DNA of 64,000 nt from Actinomycetes bacterium (GCA_021796535.1 JAKABW010000009.1:28531-92530); one strand, 5' to 3'. Shown: positions 7,760 to 17,626, counted from the stretch's first letter. A program made the numbers and translations. Notes: a model not told the origin generated them from the sequence alone.

Positions 7760-10039
7760 GTGCCGGCGGGCAGACGGCAAAGAGGGTATTTACAAATTGG
7801 CAATATGGGCAAAGCGCTCTCATTTTTGAGATATTGTTTTTTAGTGTCTCGTTTACCGCCTAAAGACTTTGCTTTTACAAAAAGGTCCTCTCCGGTTTTT
7901 ACCCGCATCAAATGCCGCTTCTGCGGTGGGACAAGTATAAAAACGCTGCTTCTGTCCTTTTCGATACTTACTATCTCGATCCTCGCCGTGTTCCCCGACT
8001 CAGTCGGTGCCGCAACGTTGCCGCCGCAAAACCGTTCCGGGGTTCTCGGCACAACTTTGATCTTGTCAAACCAAACAGAATGGATCAAGCGGAGCGGACA
8101 GGCTTTTACAATAAGTCTTTCGATATCTTCGTCTTTGCCGGAAAAGAGTCTGGGTCTCCAGTTTTTATTCTATTCCAAACTGACATCCCGTTACACATAC
8201 AACGCCTCCGCTGACAACCAAGAGGAGAGCCAAAACATAATTGACACGTCGCAGGTCATACCGATTACCCGGCTCAGAACTAAGACGCTTGCAAAAAACC
8301 GGTTTCGGACAAACATAAGCTTTCCCATATCGCTTTTGAACAGCAGACCGGGTCATAAAATAACCCCCACTTTATACCTGTCCTGCAACCAAAGTGCCTG
8401 TGACGGAGTGTATCCCTTACAGGTTAATTTAATCGACATCCCGACAGACAAACAATTGAGTGTCTTTACAACTCATATCATTTACACTGTATTTGAAAAC
8501 GGAAATTTACCCTTGGAAGTGGGTTTGATAATCCCCATAGGCGAGAACAATTATATTAAGCCGGGCGGAACAATCGATGTCCCGCAACCGTCAATATCGT
8601 CACTTAAGTCGCTCCTCTCGCTTCTGACGGCGTACAAAAAAGTCCCCATTACTCTCAACATAAGCCCCCAGTTGGTATATGCCCTGGAGACCGATACGCA
8701 AAAAAGTGCAAAAAATATCATTTCTGAAATCCGTCACTTAATCGGTATCAAATTCAAACTAAAAGACCTGCAGGTCTTGGGACAGGCTTTTTCCAATGTA
8801 AGTGCAACGCAATTGGTTAATGCCGGATTGGGTTCCCAGTTGGGAACTCAATTCCAATACGGAATATCCACATATGCAAATTATTTAAAAATCAAAACCA
8901 GAGCAAGTCCTTATCTGTCCCCCACGGACTTATCGGCAAAAGCTTTTTCTTTATTGACAGACAACCATGTAAATCGGATGATTTTACCGGAAAACAATAT
9001 TTTATTGCACTACATTACTACAATTACTGCCCCTTTGCGCATACCTCTCAATAGCGCTGCCCCTTCAAATAAAAGCTCCGCAAAAACTCCCGAAGTGCTG
9101 CTGACGGACCAAGGACTCGCCGGCATGTTTATGGACAACAACAGTGATCCCAGGCTGGAAGCGAGCACAATCTTGGGTGAACTTGCACAGATATACTTTG
9201 ACGCGCCGGACGCTCTCAACAACAGATGCATTATCGTCAACCCGTCTTCTTGGGGCGGGAAGTACCTTATGAAACCCCTCTTGGCCGGATTGTTTTCTTC
9301 CAACATTTTGCGGTCAAAAACGATCAATCAAATTTTCGCAACGGTACGGACGGGAACAAACGGCTCTCCCGCACAAGCCAAACTGAGCGGCTACTCCGGC
9401 AACCGCTCAGGCAACAAAAAATCACGCGGCAGCGAACGCTCCGGCCTCGACAAAAGCGCTCAATACCTTCGGGATCTGGAATCGATTTTGGGTACAAAAA
9501 CGGCTTTGGCTCAGTCGCAGAACTTGCTGGCGACTGCTGCCGTTTTGGAAGGAGAAACGAACGGCCTGTCTCCGGCGAAGAGGAGCGCCTACTTTCTGAC
9601 CCCTTATCAAGTAATTAAAAAAATTGAACCGAAGCTGTCGCTGACCGGAAATAAATCGATAACCCTTACCTCCTCAACCGGAAAAGTCCCCATAACGATC
9701 GGCTCTGATTATCAAATTCCCATTAACGTAATTCTTGACGTAAGTTCCAGCGAAGTGATAGTCCAAACCAAACCGAAATTTCTCTCGCTCCGGCATCTGC
9801 AACCTGTTTACTTTCAAGTGACGACGAGAACATCCGGCAGATTCATACTAAAAGTACAAGTCTTTTCTCCAAAAGGCCATTTGTTGTTGTTGACTGAGGA
9901 CTATGTGGTGTCCTCAACCGCCATTTCGCTGCAGGCAATACTGTTGACGGCGCTTGCTCTGCTCATATTGATTGTTTGGTGGGTAAAGTCTTTCATCAAA
10001 TCGAGAAGCAATAAACTTCGCGCCGGCGGCAATCGATAG
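7760..10039 (+). CDS. DUF6049-like secreted/membrane protein upstream of murJ
   Basis: 759 residues from the GTG at 7760; an ATG at 7805 is an equally good start and no Shine-Dalgarno decides. A hydrophobic signal segment (TLLLSFSILTISILAVF, about residues 62-80) precedes a long extracytoplasmic region. A single C-terminal membrane helix (AILLTALALLILIVWWV) and a short basic cytoplasmic tail end it. I assign it to DUF6049 from topology and position between cca and murJ, as with Rv3909; sequence similarity was not tested. It ends one base before murJ, so the two are probably co-translated and act together in envelope assembly. Biochemical role unknown. Confidence 0.72.
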   Translation: MPAGRRQRGYLQIGNMGKALSFLRYCFLVSRLPPKDFAFTKRSSPVFTRIKCRFCGGTSIKTLLLSFSILTISILAVFPDSVGAATLPPQNRSGVLGTTLILSNQTEWIKRSGQAFTISLSISSSLPEKSLGLQFLFYSKLTSRYTYNASADNQEESQNIIDTSQVIPITRLRTKTLAKNRFRTNISFPISLLNSRPGHKITPTLYLSCNQSACDGVYPLQVNLIDIPTDKQLSVFTTHIIYTVFENGNLPLEVGLIIPIGENNYIKPGGTIDVPQPSISSLKSLLSLLTAYKKVPITLNISPQLVYALETDTQKSAKNIISEIRHLIGIKFKLKDLQVLGQAFSNVSATQLVNAGLGSQLGTQFQYGISTYANYLKIKTRASPYLSPTDLSAKAFSLLTDNHVNRMILPENNILLHYITTITAPLRIPLNSAAPSNKSSAKTPEVLLTDQGLAGMFMDNNSDPRLEASTILGELAQIYFDAPDALNNRCIIVNPSSWGGKYLMKPLLAGLFSSNILRSKTINQIFATVRTGTNGSPAQAKLSGYSGNRSGNKKSRGSERSGLDKSAQYLRDLESILGTKTALAQSQNLLATAAVLEGETNGLSPAKRSAYFLTPYQVIKKIEPKLSLTGNKSITLTSSTGKVPITIGSDYQIPINVILDVSSSEVIVQTKPKFLSLRHLQPVYFQVTTRTSGRFILKVQVFSPKGHLLLLTEDYVVSSTAISLQAILLTALALLILIVWWVKSFIKSRSNKLRAGGNR

Positions 10040-10040
10040 C

Positions 10041-11684
10041 ATGACGGATACAACCAAACCGCCCAATAAAAACTCCCGCAGCAACACCGTAAGCATCATA
10101 TCCGGGGAAAAGCGCAAATCCCAGCTGAACAGGGCTTCATTAAAGACTGCCGGCGGTACCATGTTGTCACGCTTGACGGGGCTGCTCAGATTAATTATTT
10201 TGGCATACGCCATCGGCGGCTCCAGGTTGGCGGACGCCTTTAACCTTGCCAACAATACCCCCAATATGGTGCACGATCTCATTTTGGGTGGCATAATGGC
10301 CGCCACATTTGTGCCCGTCATTGTGGAACGAATGTCAAAATCTTCCGAAGAAGAGATAAGGGCGTCGATATCGGCCATCATTTCTCTGTCGATAATGATA
10401 CTGATCGTTTCGACGGCAATTTTTGAGCTGCTGGCGCCGGGAATCGTCAGTTTGTATACATTCGGAACGCATATCAGCCCCCAAGAAAGATCGGTGGCCA
10501 CGGAGCTGTTGAGATTTTTTGCCCCGCAGGTACTCTGCTACGGTTTTTTTGGCCTCATTGCGTCTTTATTGGCCACAAGAGACAAATTCGAAATAGTGGG
10601 CGTCGCTCCGGTGACCAACAATATCGTGGGGATTATAGTCTTGCTCGTTTTTTCTTTTATGACAAGCAAGACAAACGTAAAGCATCTCAACCTCTCCTCC
10701 CCGGAACTTATTTTGTTGGGCGTCGGCACGACGCTGGCGGTCGCCTCACAGGTATTTGTCATATTGCCCGCGCTCAGAAGAGAAAAATTCAGATTTAGAT
10801 TTTCCTTCAATTTCCGCGACCCGGCTATACGGATGATTGCTTCCCTCTCTTCTTGGACACTGGGATTTGTGTTGGCAAACCAAGCGGCTGTGTTTTTCAT
10901 AATGGCTCTGGAAGTGAGATCGGGCGTCGGAGGGGTCAGCGCGTATACTTATGCTTTTACTTTTTTTCAACTCCCTTTCGGCGTCATAGCCGTATCCATA
11001 ACAAACGTGGTGACCCCGGATTTTGCCAGATTGTATTCCTTGAACAAGCCGAGACAATTTGCCAACAGGTTTTCATACGGCGTGCGTCAGGTAATGGCTT
11101 TGGTAATTCCGGCGGCAGCCGCTTACTTGATCTTGGCCAAGCCGATGATAGCCGCCCTGATAGGCCACGGCCGCGAATCCACAACGGCCGTCGATTTGAC
11201 CGCGGCCACTTTGGTGATGTTTGCTTTGGGCCTGCCCAGCTTTTGTGTATTCTTTTTGGCCATCAGGGCTTTCCAAGCCATGCACGATACCAAAACGGCT
11301 TTTGTTTTATATGTTATTGAAAACGGGGTAAATATCATTACCGCAATTTTTTTGTACCGTCACTTCGGCGTCAAAGGTTTGGCGCTTTCTTATTCCATAG
11401 CCTATACCGTCGGCGTTTTGGTGGCACTGTTGTTGATCAGAGAAAGGCTCGGCAGCATCAGCGGAAAAAAAATTCTTTTACGCTCTTTAGAAGCCCTCGG
11501 CTACTCCGTTGTAATGGTATTTGCCGTAGCCTTCATAGGAGCGCTTTTCCCGCATGAAAGGGGTGTTTATGAACTGCTCATTTTGATTATGCAGATTGCC
11601 GTCGGATTGCTAATATATTTAGGAATCGCAAATATTGCGCGCAGCATTATGGTGTGGAAAGCTAAAACATCTCCGCACGTATAA
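10041..11684 (+). CDS. murJ: Lipid II flippase MurJ
   Basis: 547-residue polytopic membrane protein of the MVF/MOP superfamily that moves lipid II across the membrane. Motifs include GTMLSRLTGLLR, GSRLADAFNLANN and PNMVHDLILGGIMAA near the N-terminus, with about 14 hydrophobic segments in total. It lacks the long kinase-like C-terminal extension of mycobacterial MviN (Rv3910), ending shortly after the last helix. The start ATG is one base after the upstream stop. Confidence 0.95.
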   Translation: MTDTTKPPNKNSRSNTVSIISGEKRKSQLNRASLKTAGGTMLSRLTGLLRLIILAYAIGGSRLADAFNLANNTPNMVHDLILGGIMAATFVPVIVERMSKSSEEEIRASISAIISLSIMILIVSTAIFELLAPGIVSLYTFGTHISPQERSVATELLRFFAPQVLCYGFFGLIASLLATRDKFEIVGVAPVTNNIVGIIVLLVFSFMTSKTNVKHLNLSSPELILLGVGTTLAVASQVFVILPALRREKFRFRFSFNFRDPAIRMIASLSSWTLGFVLANQAAVFFIMALEVRSGVGGVSAYTYAFTFFQLPFGVIAVSITNVVTPDFARLYSLNKPRQFANRFSYGVRQVMALVIPAAAAYLILAKPMIAALIGHGRESTTAVDLTAATLVMFALGLPSFCVFFLAIRAFQAMHDTKTAFVLYVIENGVNIITAIFLYRHFGVKGLALSYSIAYTVGVLVALLLIRERLGSISGKKILLRSLEALGYSVVMVFAVAFIGALFPHERGVYELLILIMQIAVGLLIYLGIANIARSIMVWKAKTSPHV

Positions 11685-11725
11685 TAAAATTACACATTCA
11701 AAGTATATACAATACGAGGTTTAAA

Positions 11726-12553
11726 ATGATTAAAATCATCACCGATACCGCCGCAGACATACCCGCCGATATTTTAAATGAAAAAAATATAACCGCCGTT
11801 CCTTTGGGTGTGCGTTTCACCCAGAACGGCACCGATCTGGATGTTGAATCCGTACAGGATTTCTGGAAAACCCTGTCCTCCTCTTCTTTTCTGCCAAAAA
11901 CCTCGGCTCCGTCTCCGGGCAGCTTTGCGGAATCATTTCTTGCGGCACAATCCGAAGGATACGAAGGTGTCGTATGTATTACTCTAGCCTCTGAGTTTTC
12001 CGGAACATACGATGCCGCCTTGGCCGGAGCAAAAGAGGTCAACGGTTTTCCGATTGAGGTCATAGACTCAAAATCAGTTACTCTTGGGGAAGGATTGCTT
12101 GTACTTTTTGCAGTTGAGTTGGCAGAAAATAATCTTCCGTTTAAAGAAATTGTCAGCAGTGTCTATACCAAGCGCGACAAAATTAAAGTTATTGCACTGC
12201 TTGATACATTAGAATACTTAAAAATGGGCGGCCGGATAGGCCCACTCTCCTCCATGATAGGCACCCTCCTTTCCGTGAAACCAATTCTCGGTATAACCTT
12301 CGGAAAACTTATACCGCTCGGAAAACAAAGGACCAGGTCAAAAGGACTTGATTTTTTAATCAACTCGCTGAATACTACTGCCGAGCTGGAAAAGGTTGCC
12401 GTAGTACACTCGATGGCCCCGGATATAGACAATATTGCCGAATCCGTAAAAAATATTGTAAAAACAGACGACGTGCTTGTCTCTTATATAGGCCCTATCA
12501 TAGGAACCTATTCCGGCCCGGGTACAATCGGGTTTTGTATCATGGAAAAATAA
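11726..12553 (+). CDS. DegV family fatty-acid-binding protein
   Basis: 275 residues. The N-terminal part reads IKIITDTAADIPADI. The SPGSF segment, TLASEFSGTYDAA and VIDSKSVTLGEGLL follow, then the C-terminal LEYLKMGGRIG and KPILGI motifs. DegV proteins bind a single fatty acid, and FakB members present it to a FakA kinase. No fakA is visible in the window, so the partner is unknown. GAGG lies upstream of the ATG. It lies between murJ and trxB, where mycobacteria have sigM/Rv3912. Confidence 0.9.
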   Translation: MIKIITDTAADIPADILNEKNITAVPLGVRFTQNGTDLDVESVQDFWKTLSSSSFLPKTSAPSPGSFAESFLAAQSEGYEGVVCITLASEFSGTYDAALAGAKEVNGFPIEVIDSKSVTLGEGLLVLFAVELAENNLPFKEIVSSVYTKRDKIKVIALLDTLEYLKMGGRIGPLSSMIGTLLSVKPILGITFGKLIPLGKQRTRSKGLDFLINSLNTTAELEKVAVVHSMAPDIDNIAESVKNIVKTDDVLVSYIGPIIGTYSGPGTIGFCIMEK

Positions 12554-12615
12554 CGGCCGTTTTTATGGTGCCTTATATTTTCCTGTCTCTTTCTTATCGG
12601 TAGTAAGATATTATT

Positions 12616-12948
12616 ATGCAAACACCTTCCGACCAAACAACTGAAGCCGATAAAGCAGACCTGGCTGCCAAGGTAACCGGTTACCTCGAAACGGCGGTAA
12701 CTTTAATCAGGGATAAATCGACAAAACCGCTTGCCGATGTCATAAATACCATTTTGATTGCGGTTATGTTGGTGCTCGGAATTTCTTTTTTGGCGGTTAT
12801 CTTTACAATAGGTATAGTTCGGTTATTCGATGATTTGGTCTTTTCCGGCCATGTGTGGGCCACTTATCTTTTACTGGGCGGAATATCTTTCGTCGCCGGA
12901 TTGTTCTTGATAAGGAAGCTGGGAAAAGAAAGGTCGCATATTGTCTGA
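12616..12948 (+). CDS. Small two-helix membrane protein
   Basis: 110 residues, family not recognised. A soluble, mildly charged N-terminus (about 45 residues) precedes two hydrophobic helices: INTILIAVMLVLGISFLAVI, and a second around TYLLLGGISFVAGLFLI. A short basic tail follows. It overlaps the trxB start by eight bases, so it is co-translated with trxB. The topology resembles holin-like or putative superfamily-III membrane proteins of actinobacteria, but no assignment is made. Confidence 0.7.
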   Translation: MQTPSDQTTEADKADLAAKVTGYLETAVTLIRDKSTKPLADVINTILIAVMLVLGISFLAVIFTIGIVRLFDDLVFSGHVWATYLLLGGISFVAGLFLIRKLGKERSHIV

Positions 12949-13897
12949 AACTCATATTCATGACGTCGTGATACTTGGTTCCGGTCCGGCGGGACTGACA
13001 GCCGCGATATATACAGCCAGAGGCAATCTAAAACCTTTGCTGTTGGAAGGTGAGCCCTCCTCAACGGGAGACCAGCCCGGCGGGCAGTTGATGCTGACAA
13101 CGGAAGTGGAAAACTTCCCGGGATTCCCGCAGGGAATTTTGGGACCGGAGCTTATGTCAAACCTGAAGGAACAGGCACTCAGGTTCGGTACAAATATAAC
13201 CACGGCAAAAGTCGTAAAGGTCGATTTCTCCGATTCGCCTTTTTCCATATGGACATCGGTATCCGACAACCCTCTTAGAGCCCGCTCGGTTATCATCTCG
13301 ACGGGTGCACAGGCTCTTATGCTAAATGTCGCGGGAGAAGACAGGTTGCTGGGTCATGGGGTGTCCGCCTGTGCCACGTGTGACGGTTTTTTCTTTAGGG
13401 ATCAAAAAGTTCTTGTGGTGGGCGGCGGTGACTCAGCTCTTGAAGAGGCCGGATTTTTGTCGAAATTTGCCTCTTCTGTTACCGTTATACACCGCAGAAA
13501 AGAGTTGCGGGCTTCGAAAATTATGCAGGAAAGAGCGATGAAAAATCCAAAGATTTCTTTCCTATATAACGCCGTTGTGAAAGAACTTGTCGGAAAAGAT
13601 AAGCTGGAGTTTGTGAGAATCCAAGACATCGAAACGGGTCTGACGGAAGACGTAGAAGCACAGGGTCTGTTCGTTGCAATAGGACACGCTCCGAATACGG
13701 AGCTTTTCAAAAACCAACTCGAACTGGATGACAAGGGATACATCTTGACACGGAACGGCACACAGACTTCGATTCCCGGGGTATTTGCGGCCGGAGACGT
13801 CCAAGACTCCAAATACCGGCAGGCAATAACGGCGGCCGGTTCAGGTTGTATGGCAGCGTTGGATGTGGAAAAATACTTGGAATCATCGGAAAAGTAA
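12941..13897 (+). CDS. trxB: Thioredoxin reductase
   Basis: FAD/NADPH enzyme that reduces thioredoxin. 318 residues from a TTG start. The FAD motif is VVILGSGPAGLTAAIYTA, the redox-active pair is CATCDGFFF, the NADPH motif VVGGGDSALEEAGFLSK, and the C-terminal FAD contact GVFAAGDVQDSKYRQ. All catalytic residues are present. It lies 34 bases before trxA, forming the full reductase-thioredoxin pair seen in the mycobacterial origin region. Confidence 0.96.
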   Translation: MSETHIHDVVILGSGPAGLTAAIYTARGNLKPLLLEGEPSSTGDQPGGQLMLTTEVENFPGFPQGILGPELMSNLKEQALRFGTNITTAKVVKVDFSDSPFSIWTSVSDNPLRARSVIISTGAQALMLNVAGEDRLLGHGVSACATCDGFFFRDQKVLVVGGGDSALEEAGFLSKFASSVTVIHRRKELRASKIMQERAMKNPKISFLYNAVVKELVGKDKLEFVRIQDIETGLTEDVEAQGLFVAIGHAPNTELFKNQLELDDKGYILTRNGTQTSIPGVFAAGDVQDSKYRQAITAAGSGCMAALDVEKYLESSEK

Positions 13898-13931
13898 TTT
13901 ATTCTATTAAAATACGAAAAGGAGACTTTAA

Positions 13932-14258
13932 ATGTCCGGGAGCACGGTAACCGTTAGCGACTCTAATTTTAATGAGGCTGTAATAGCTTCTGATACGCCT
14001 ATTTTGGTTGATTTTTGGGCAGAATGGTGCGGCCCATGCAAAATGATTTCCCCTATCTTAGACGAAATAGCCGCCGAACATGACGGCAAGGTTGTTATAG
14101 GAAAACTCAATGTAGATGACAACATCGAAACCGCTCGGCGTTTTGAGGTAATGAGCATACCTACCTTGATCTTATTCAAAGACGGCGAGCCCAAAGTAAG
14201 AATCGTCGGGGCACAGCCAAAGTCAAGTCTGTTAAATAAAATAGACCCATTCATCTGA
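13932..14258 (+). CDS. trxA: Thioredoxin
   Basis: 108 residues with the canonical active site FWAEWCGPCKMISP, the conserved cis-proline in MSIPTLILFKDG and the core strand VIGKLNVDDN. AAGGAGA lies eight bases upstream of the ATG. Reduced by the adjacent TrxB; general cytoplasmic disulfide reductant. Confidence 0.97.
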   Translation: MSGSTVTVSDSNFNEAVIASDTPILVDFWAEWCGPCKMISPILDEIAAEHDGKVVIGKLNVDDNIETARRFEVMSIPTLILFKDGEPKVRIVGAQPKSSLLNKIDPFI

Positions 14259-14385
14259 TAACAGACCGGTTTTGACCGCTATACAGATAAATTGCACGCG
14301 TGTAATAAAGATATCTTTATTAATTTATTGAGATTGTTACGATAAACACCGACATCACTTCTGTTATCGTCCTATCATTGAATAA

Positions 14386-15426
14386 ATGGTTCCAAACGAG
14401 TTGAAGCTGGAAAACTCAGATACCCAAAATACAGAAATTGTGGGCGACTCTCTTCTACCATTAAAACTTGGTGACCAAAATCTGGCGGTTGCCGATCTCC
14501 AAAGACGTCTCAACGCCATAGATATAGAAGTTGAGGATATTCACGGTTCATTCGGTTTGTCAACCCAAAAGGCAATAACGGAATTCCAAGCCGTAAGAGG
14601 CTTGATCGCAACCGGAGAATGCAACCGGCAAACTTGGGATGCATTGGTTGAATCCGGCTGGAAACTCGGCGATCGCATGCTATACCGCCGTACCCCGATG
14701 ATAAAAGGGGATGATGTTGCCCAGTTGCAGCAAAGTTTGAGTGCTTACGGCTTTGATCCGGGCAGAATAGACGGTATTTTTGGCGACGAAACGGATTTGG
14801 CACTGCGTGATTTCCAACGCAATTGCGGTCTTTTGGTGGACGGTATTTGCGGACAAAGAACCATTCATGAACTGAACAGGTTACGGCCCGCCAACGGCGG
14901 CACTGCCTTGGTATCGCCTTTGCGTGAACGTTGGAAGCTGATTTCAAATCGCGAATCGGGTTTGATCGCGAAAAAAATAGTGGTGTGTGAACCGGGCGGC
15001 TTTGCCAAAGCCACCACGGCTCTCAAACGGTCTTTTGGCAACAGCGGAGCCAACGTCTTTGTTCTTCCCAATATCAACCCCTCTGCCACAGCGGCGGAAG
15101 CCAATCAACTGGGTGCTGACCTTGTTATTTCACTGAACTTACAGCCGACGACAAGAGACTGCTCCATCCATTTCTACAAAGGCTACCGCTATGAATCGGA
15201 AACCAGCAAGCAGCTCTCCGAACTGATCAGGCTGGAACTGGCCGCTTCTTTTGACTTTGAAAAAGTTATAACAACGGGAATGGCTACGCCTATCTTAAGG
15301 GAAACAAGAATGCCTGCGGTTGAGCTGTATATCGGAGACATTAAAGAAGTCATAAGAAAAATTACTTCTCTGGCCTCTTCAATTGTCAAAGCCTCAACAC
15401 AATGGATAGAGCACGACTGGGAATAG
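14386..15426 (+). CDS. cwlM: CwlM-like protein: two PG-binding domains plus degenerate amidase domain
   Basis: 346 residues. Two PG_binding_1 repeats (about 25-80 and 105-165) with GSFGLSTQKAITEFQ and GIFGDETDLALRDFQ are followed by an amidase_3-like domain (about 195-335). The zinc-ligand positions of that domain are lost: CEPGGF replaces the usual DPGHGG, and ISLNLQP replaces the SIHAN strand. Only the late PAVELYIGDI glutamate is retained. Mycobacterial CwlM (Rv3915) occupies the same locus and acts as a regulator of MurA rather than a hydrolase, so a regulatory role is inferred. No signal peptide. TATCAT lies seven bases before the ATG, so the mRNA may be leaderless. Confidence 0.85.
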   Translation: MVPNELKLENSDTQNTEIVGDSLLPLKLGDQNLAVADLQRRLNAIDIEVEDIHGSFGLSTQKAITEFQAVRGLIATGECNRQTWDALVESGWKLGDRMLYRRTPMIKGDDVAQLQQSLSAYGFDPGRIDGIFGDETDLALRDFQRNCGLLVDGICGQRTIHELNRLRPANGGTALVSPLRERWKLISNRESGLIAKKIVVCEPGGFAKATTALKRSFGNSGANVFVLPNINPSATAAEANQLGADLVISLNLQPTTRDCSIHFYKGYRYESETSKQLSELIRLELAASFDFEKVITTGMATPILRETRMPAVELYIGDIKEVIRKITSLASSIVKASTQWIEHDWE

Positions 15427-15517
15427 ATCCCGGTTAGGCGCTTATTTATACCAAAGTACGGCTTTATCTGGTGTTTAGCTTTACCTCTGACACTAAACCT
15501 CTTCTTCAAGTCTTGAG

Positions 15518-15550
15518 AAATCCACAAGCTAATCCACAAGTTGTGGATAA
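15518..15550. promoter_or_regulatory. DnaA-box cluster between cwlM and parB
   Basis: The perfect box TGTGGATAA (15542-15550) lies next to variant boxes TAATCCACA (15530-15538) and AAATCCACA (15518-15526) in opposite orientation. They lie in the 255-base gap between convergent cwlM and parB, about 6 kb from dnaA. Possibly an auxiliary DnaA-binding site. Confidence 0.6.
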
Positions 15551-15681
15551 CCGTAAAGTTATAGTTTATATATACTGAGTTAACCCAAAATAGACGTACT
15601 GAATACGCAGTGAAATACTAAGGAAAATCTTTAGAGGTTTCCGACAATTATAAACGTCAAGTTGACGGTCATACATTTGAC

Positions 15682-16656
15682 TCACCCATTGCCAACCATG
15701 GCCCGATAAATCCGTTCCAAGTCCTCAAGGGTCGCAAAGTCAATGACAATTTTGCCATGCTTGGATCCCATTTCCACCTTGACCCTTGTATCAAGGTGAC
15801 CACTGAGCAATTCTTCCAACTCTAAAAATCCCGGAGGCCGTAACTGCTTGGAGGAGATACTGCCCAAATGCCTGCTTTGAAGATCGGCGTATTCCGGATT
15901 TAAATCACGATAGGAATCAGTTCCACTCTCTGTAGAATAAAGGGAATCTGCTTTGTTTGGAGCAGCTATATTTGATCTTTGATCGCCGTCGGTTATTTTT
16001 TTGACTGCATCCTCCAAACTCCGGACTGATAATTTTGACTCGGCCGCATCCTGAGCCAAACGTTCTTGTATTTGCCGGTCAGGAGTAGCCAGCAGTACTT
16101 TGGCGTGTCCCATGGTTATGGAGCCCTCCTGCAGCATAACCTGCACGGTTGGAGGGAGCTGGAATAGTCTGAGTGAGTTGGAAACAGCGGCTCTGCTTTT
16201 ACCGACCCTCAAAGCAACTTCTTCGTGCGTTAAGCCAAATTCCTCTATCAACTGCTTATATGCCGAAGCTTCCTCTATGGGGTTCAAATTGCTTCTATGT
16301 AGGTTCTCTACTAAAGCTTTTTCCAAACTCAGTTTGTCGTCAGCTGTTTGTACTAAAACCGGTATGGTTTGCAGCCCGGCCCGTTTGGAAGCACGCCAAC
16401 GCCGTTCGCCGGCAATTAACTCAAAAACTCCTGGCTCTGTTTCCCTAACCAGGATCGGCTGCAGTAAACCCAGCGCTTTGATGGAGTCGGATAACTCCGC
16501 CAAAGATTCTTCGTCAAAACTTTTTCGCGGTTGATATTGGTTTGGGCGTATGGAGGCTATCGGCACCTCACGCAGTACACTTGTTGCCCCTCCGGCAACT
16601 TGGCTGGGTATTAAAGCGCTCAGACCGCGACCCAGGCCGGTAGTTTTACTTGCCAT
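15682..16656 (-). CDS. parB: Chromosome partitioning protein ParB
   Basis: 324-residue CTP-dependent DNA clamp that loads at parS. PNQYQPRKSFDEESL begins the CTPase domain, GERRWRASKRAGL is the CTP-binding motif, and HEEVALRVGKSRAAVSNSLR is the helix-turn-helix that reads parS. A C-terminal dimerisation domain follows a polar linker. It is separated from parA by one base and shares its transcript. Two parS-like sites lie upstream of parA. Confidence 0.96.
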   Translation of the reverse strand: MASKTTGLGRGLSALIPSQVAGGATSVLREVPIASIRPNQYQPRKSFDEESLAELSDSIKALGLLQPILVRETEPGVFELIAGERRWRASKRAGLQTIPVLVQTADDKLSLEKALVENLHRSNLNPIEEASAYKQLIEEFGLTHEEVALRVGKSRAAVSNSLRLFQLPPTVQVMLQEGSITMGHAKVLLATPDRQIQERLAQDAAESKLSVRSLEDAVKKITDGDQRSNIAAPNKADSLYSTESGTDSYRDLNPEYADLQSRHLGSISSKQLRPPGFLELEELLSGHLDTRVKVEMGSKHGKIVIDFATLEDLERIYRAMVGNG

Positions 16657-16657
16657 T

Positions 16658-17503
16658 TTACAATATCTCCTTGGCTAACTCTCTATACGCTATAGCCCCC
16701 CTGGAAGAAGGGTCGTGAAGTGTTACCGGCTGTCCGAAAGAAGGGGCTTCGGAAACACGAACGGAACGCGGTATGATGGTGTCACAAACCTTTGTACCCC
16801 CATACTGCGTAAAATGACTCTTGACATCCTTTACAACCTGATCAGCAAGTTTAGTTCTGGCATCATACATAGTTAAAACTATGGTGCTGACCACCAGTGT
16901 CGGGTTAAGGCTCGATCGCACCAATTCCACGTTGTTTAGCAATTGGCTTAAACCCTCCAACGCGTAATATTCACACTGGATGGGCACCAGGACTTCTGTG
17001 GCGGCAGTTAAGGCGTTTACTGTCAAGAGACCGAGAGAAGGGGGGCAGTCGATAAAAATGAAGTCGAAATCTTCTCCCAACTGTTCTATGGACCTTTTTA
17101 AGCGCATTTCCCGGCTAAATGAAGTCACCAGCTCGATTTCTGCCCCAGCCAAACTTAATGTAGCCGGAGTAAGAAACAAATTTTTGATACTTGTGGGCTC
17201 AATAGAGTCTTCAATATCGACATCGTGGAGCAACACGTCATAAATAGAATTATCAAAATTACGGGCGTGAACGCCTAACCCGGAGCTGGCATTGCCCTGG
17301 GGATCCAGATCAATGATTAAAACTTGTTTACCTAAGTCGGCAAGAGCAGCACCTAAGTTGACTGTAGTGGTAGTTTTACCTACTCCGCCCTTTTGATTTG
17401 CTATGGCGAAAATACGGCATTTTTGATCTTGTGTCTGTGGCACGCTTAGATTACACATCCTTTGATATGGAAAATTCTTTAAACCACTAAAAATATAGCA
17501 CAA
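16658..17503 (-). CDS. parA: Chromosome partitioning ATPase ParA
   Basis: Deviant-Walker ATPase that moves ParB-parS complexes. The deviant Walker A is NQKGGVGKTTTTVNLGAALA, Walker A' IDLDPQGNASSGLG and Walker B FIFIDCPPSLGLL. The TTG at 17503 (281 residues) has GGAAG five bases upstream. The ATG at 17458 (266 residues) has AAAGGA too close for normal spacing. I list the longer form with low certainty about the start; everything from RIFAIANQ onward is secure. Confidence 0.94.
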   Translation of the reverse strand: MCYIFSGLKNFPYQRMCNLSVPQTQDQKCRIFAIANQKGGVGKTTTTVNLGAALADLGKQVLIIDLDPQGNASSGLGVHARNFDNSIYDVLLHDVDIEDSIEPTSIKNLFLTPATLSLAGAEIELVTSFSREMRLKRSIEQLGEDFDFIFIDCPPSLGLLTVNALTAATEVLVPIQCEYYALEGLSQLLNNVELVRSSLNPTLVVSTIVLTMYDARTKLADQVVKDVKSHFTQYGGTKVCDTIIPRSVRVSEAPSFGQPVTLHDPSSRGAIAYRELAKEIL

Positions 17504-17579
17504 CGTTTCTTCCGGGTAATCTTGAGATTAGTAATAAAAGTCACGTTTTGGTATTTATATTTCAGAAATTTTCATGGAT

Positions 17580-17595
17580 TGTTCTACGTGGAACA
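17580..17595. promoter_or_regulatory. parS-like centromere site 1
   Basis: TGTTCTACGTGGAACA is a 16-bp near-palindrome (one mismatched pair) matching the bacterial parS consensus TGTTNCACGTGAAACA at most positions. It lies about 80 bases upstream of parA, with an identical copy 31 bases on. Confidence 0.85.
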
Positions 17596-17626
17596 TTTGC
17601 TGTGCCGGTTCATGCGAAAAGAAAAA

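Noticed and set aside
10853..11320. 155-codon plus-strand frame inside murJ
   Set aside because: Out-of-frame shadow of a clear MurJ gene, with no start signal or family.
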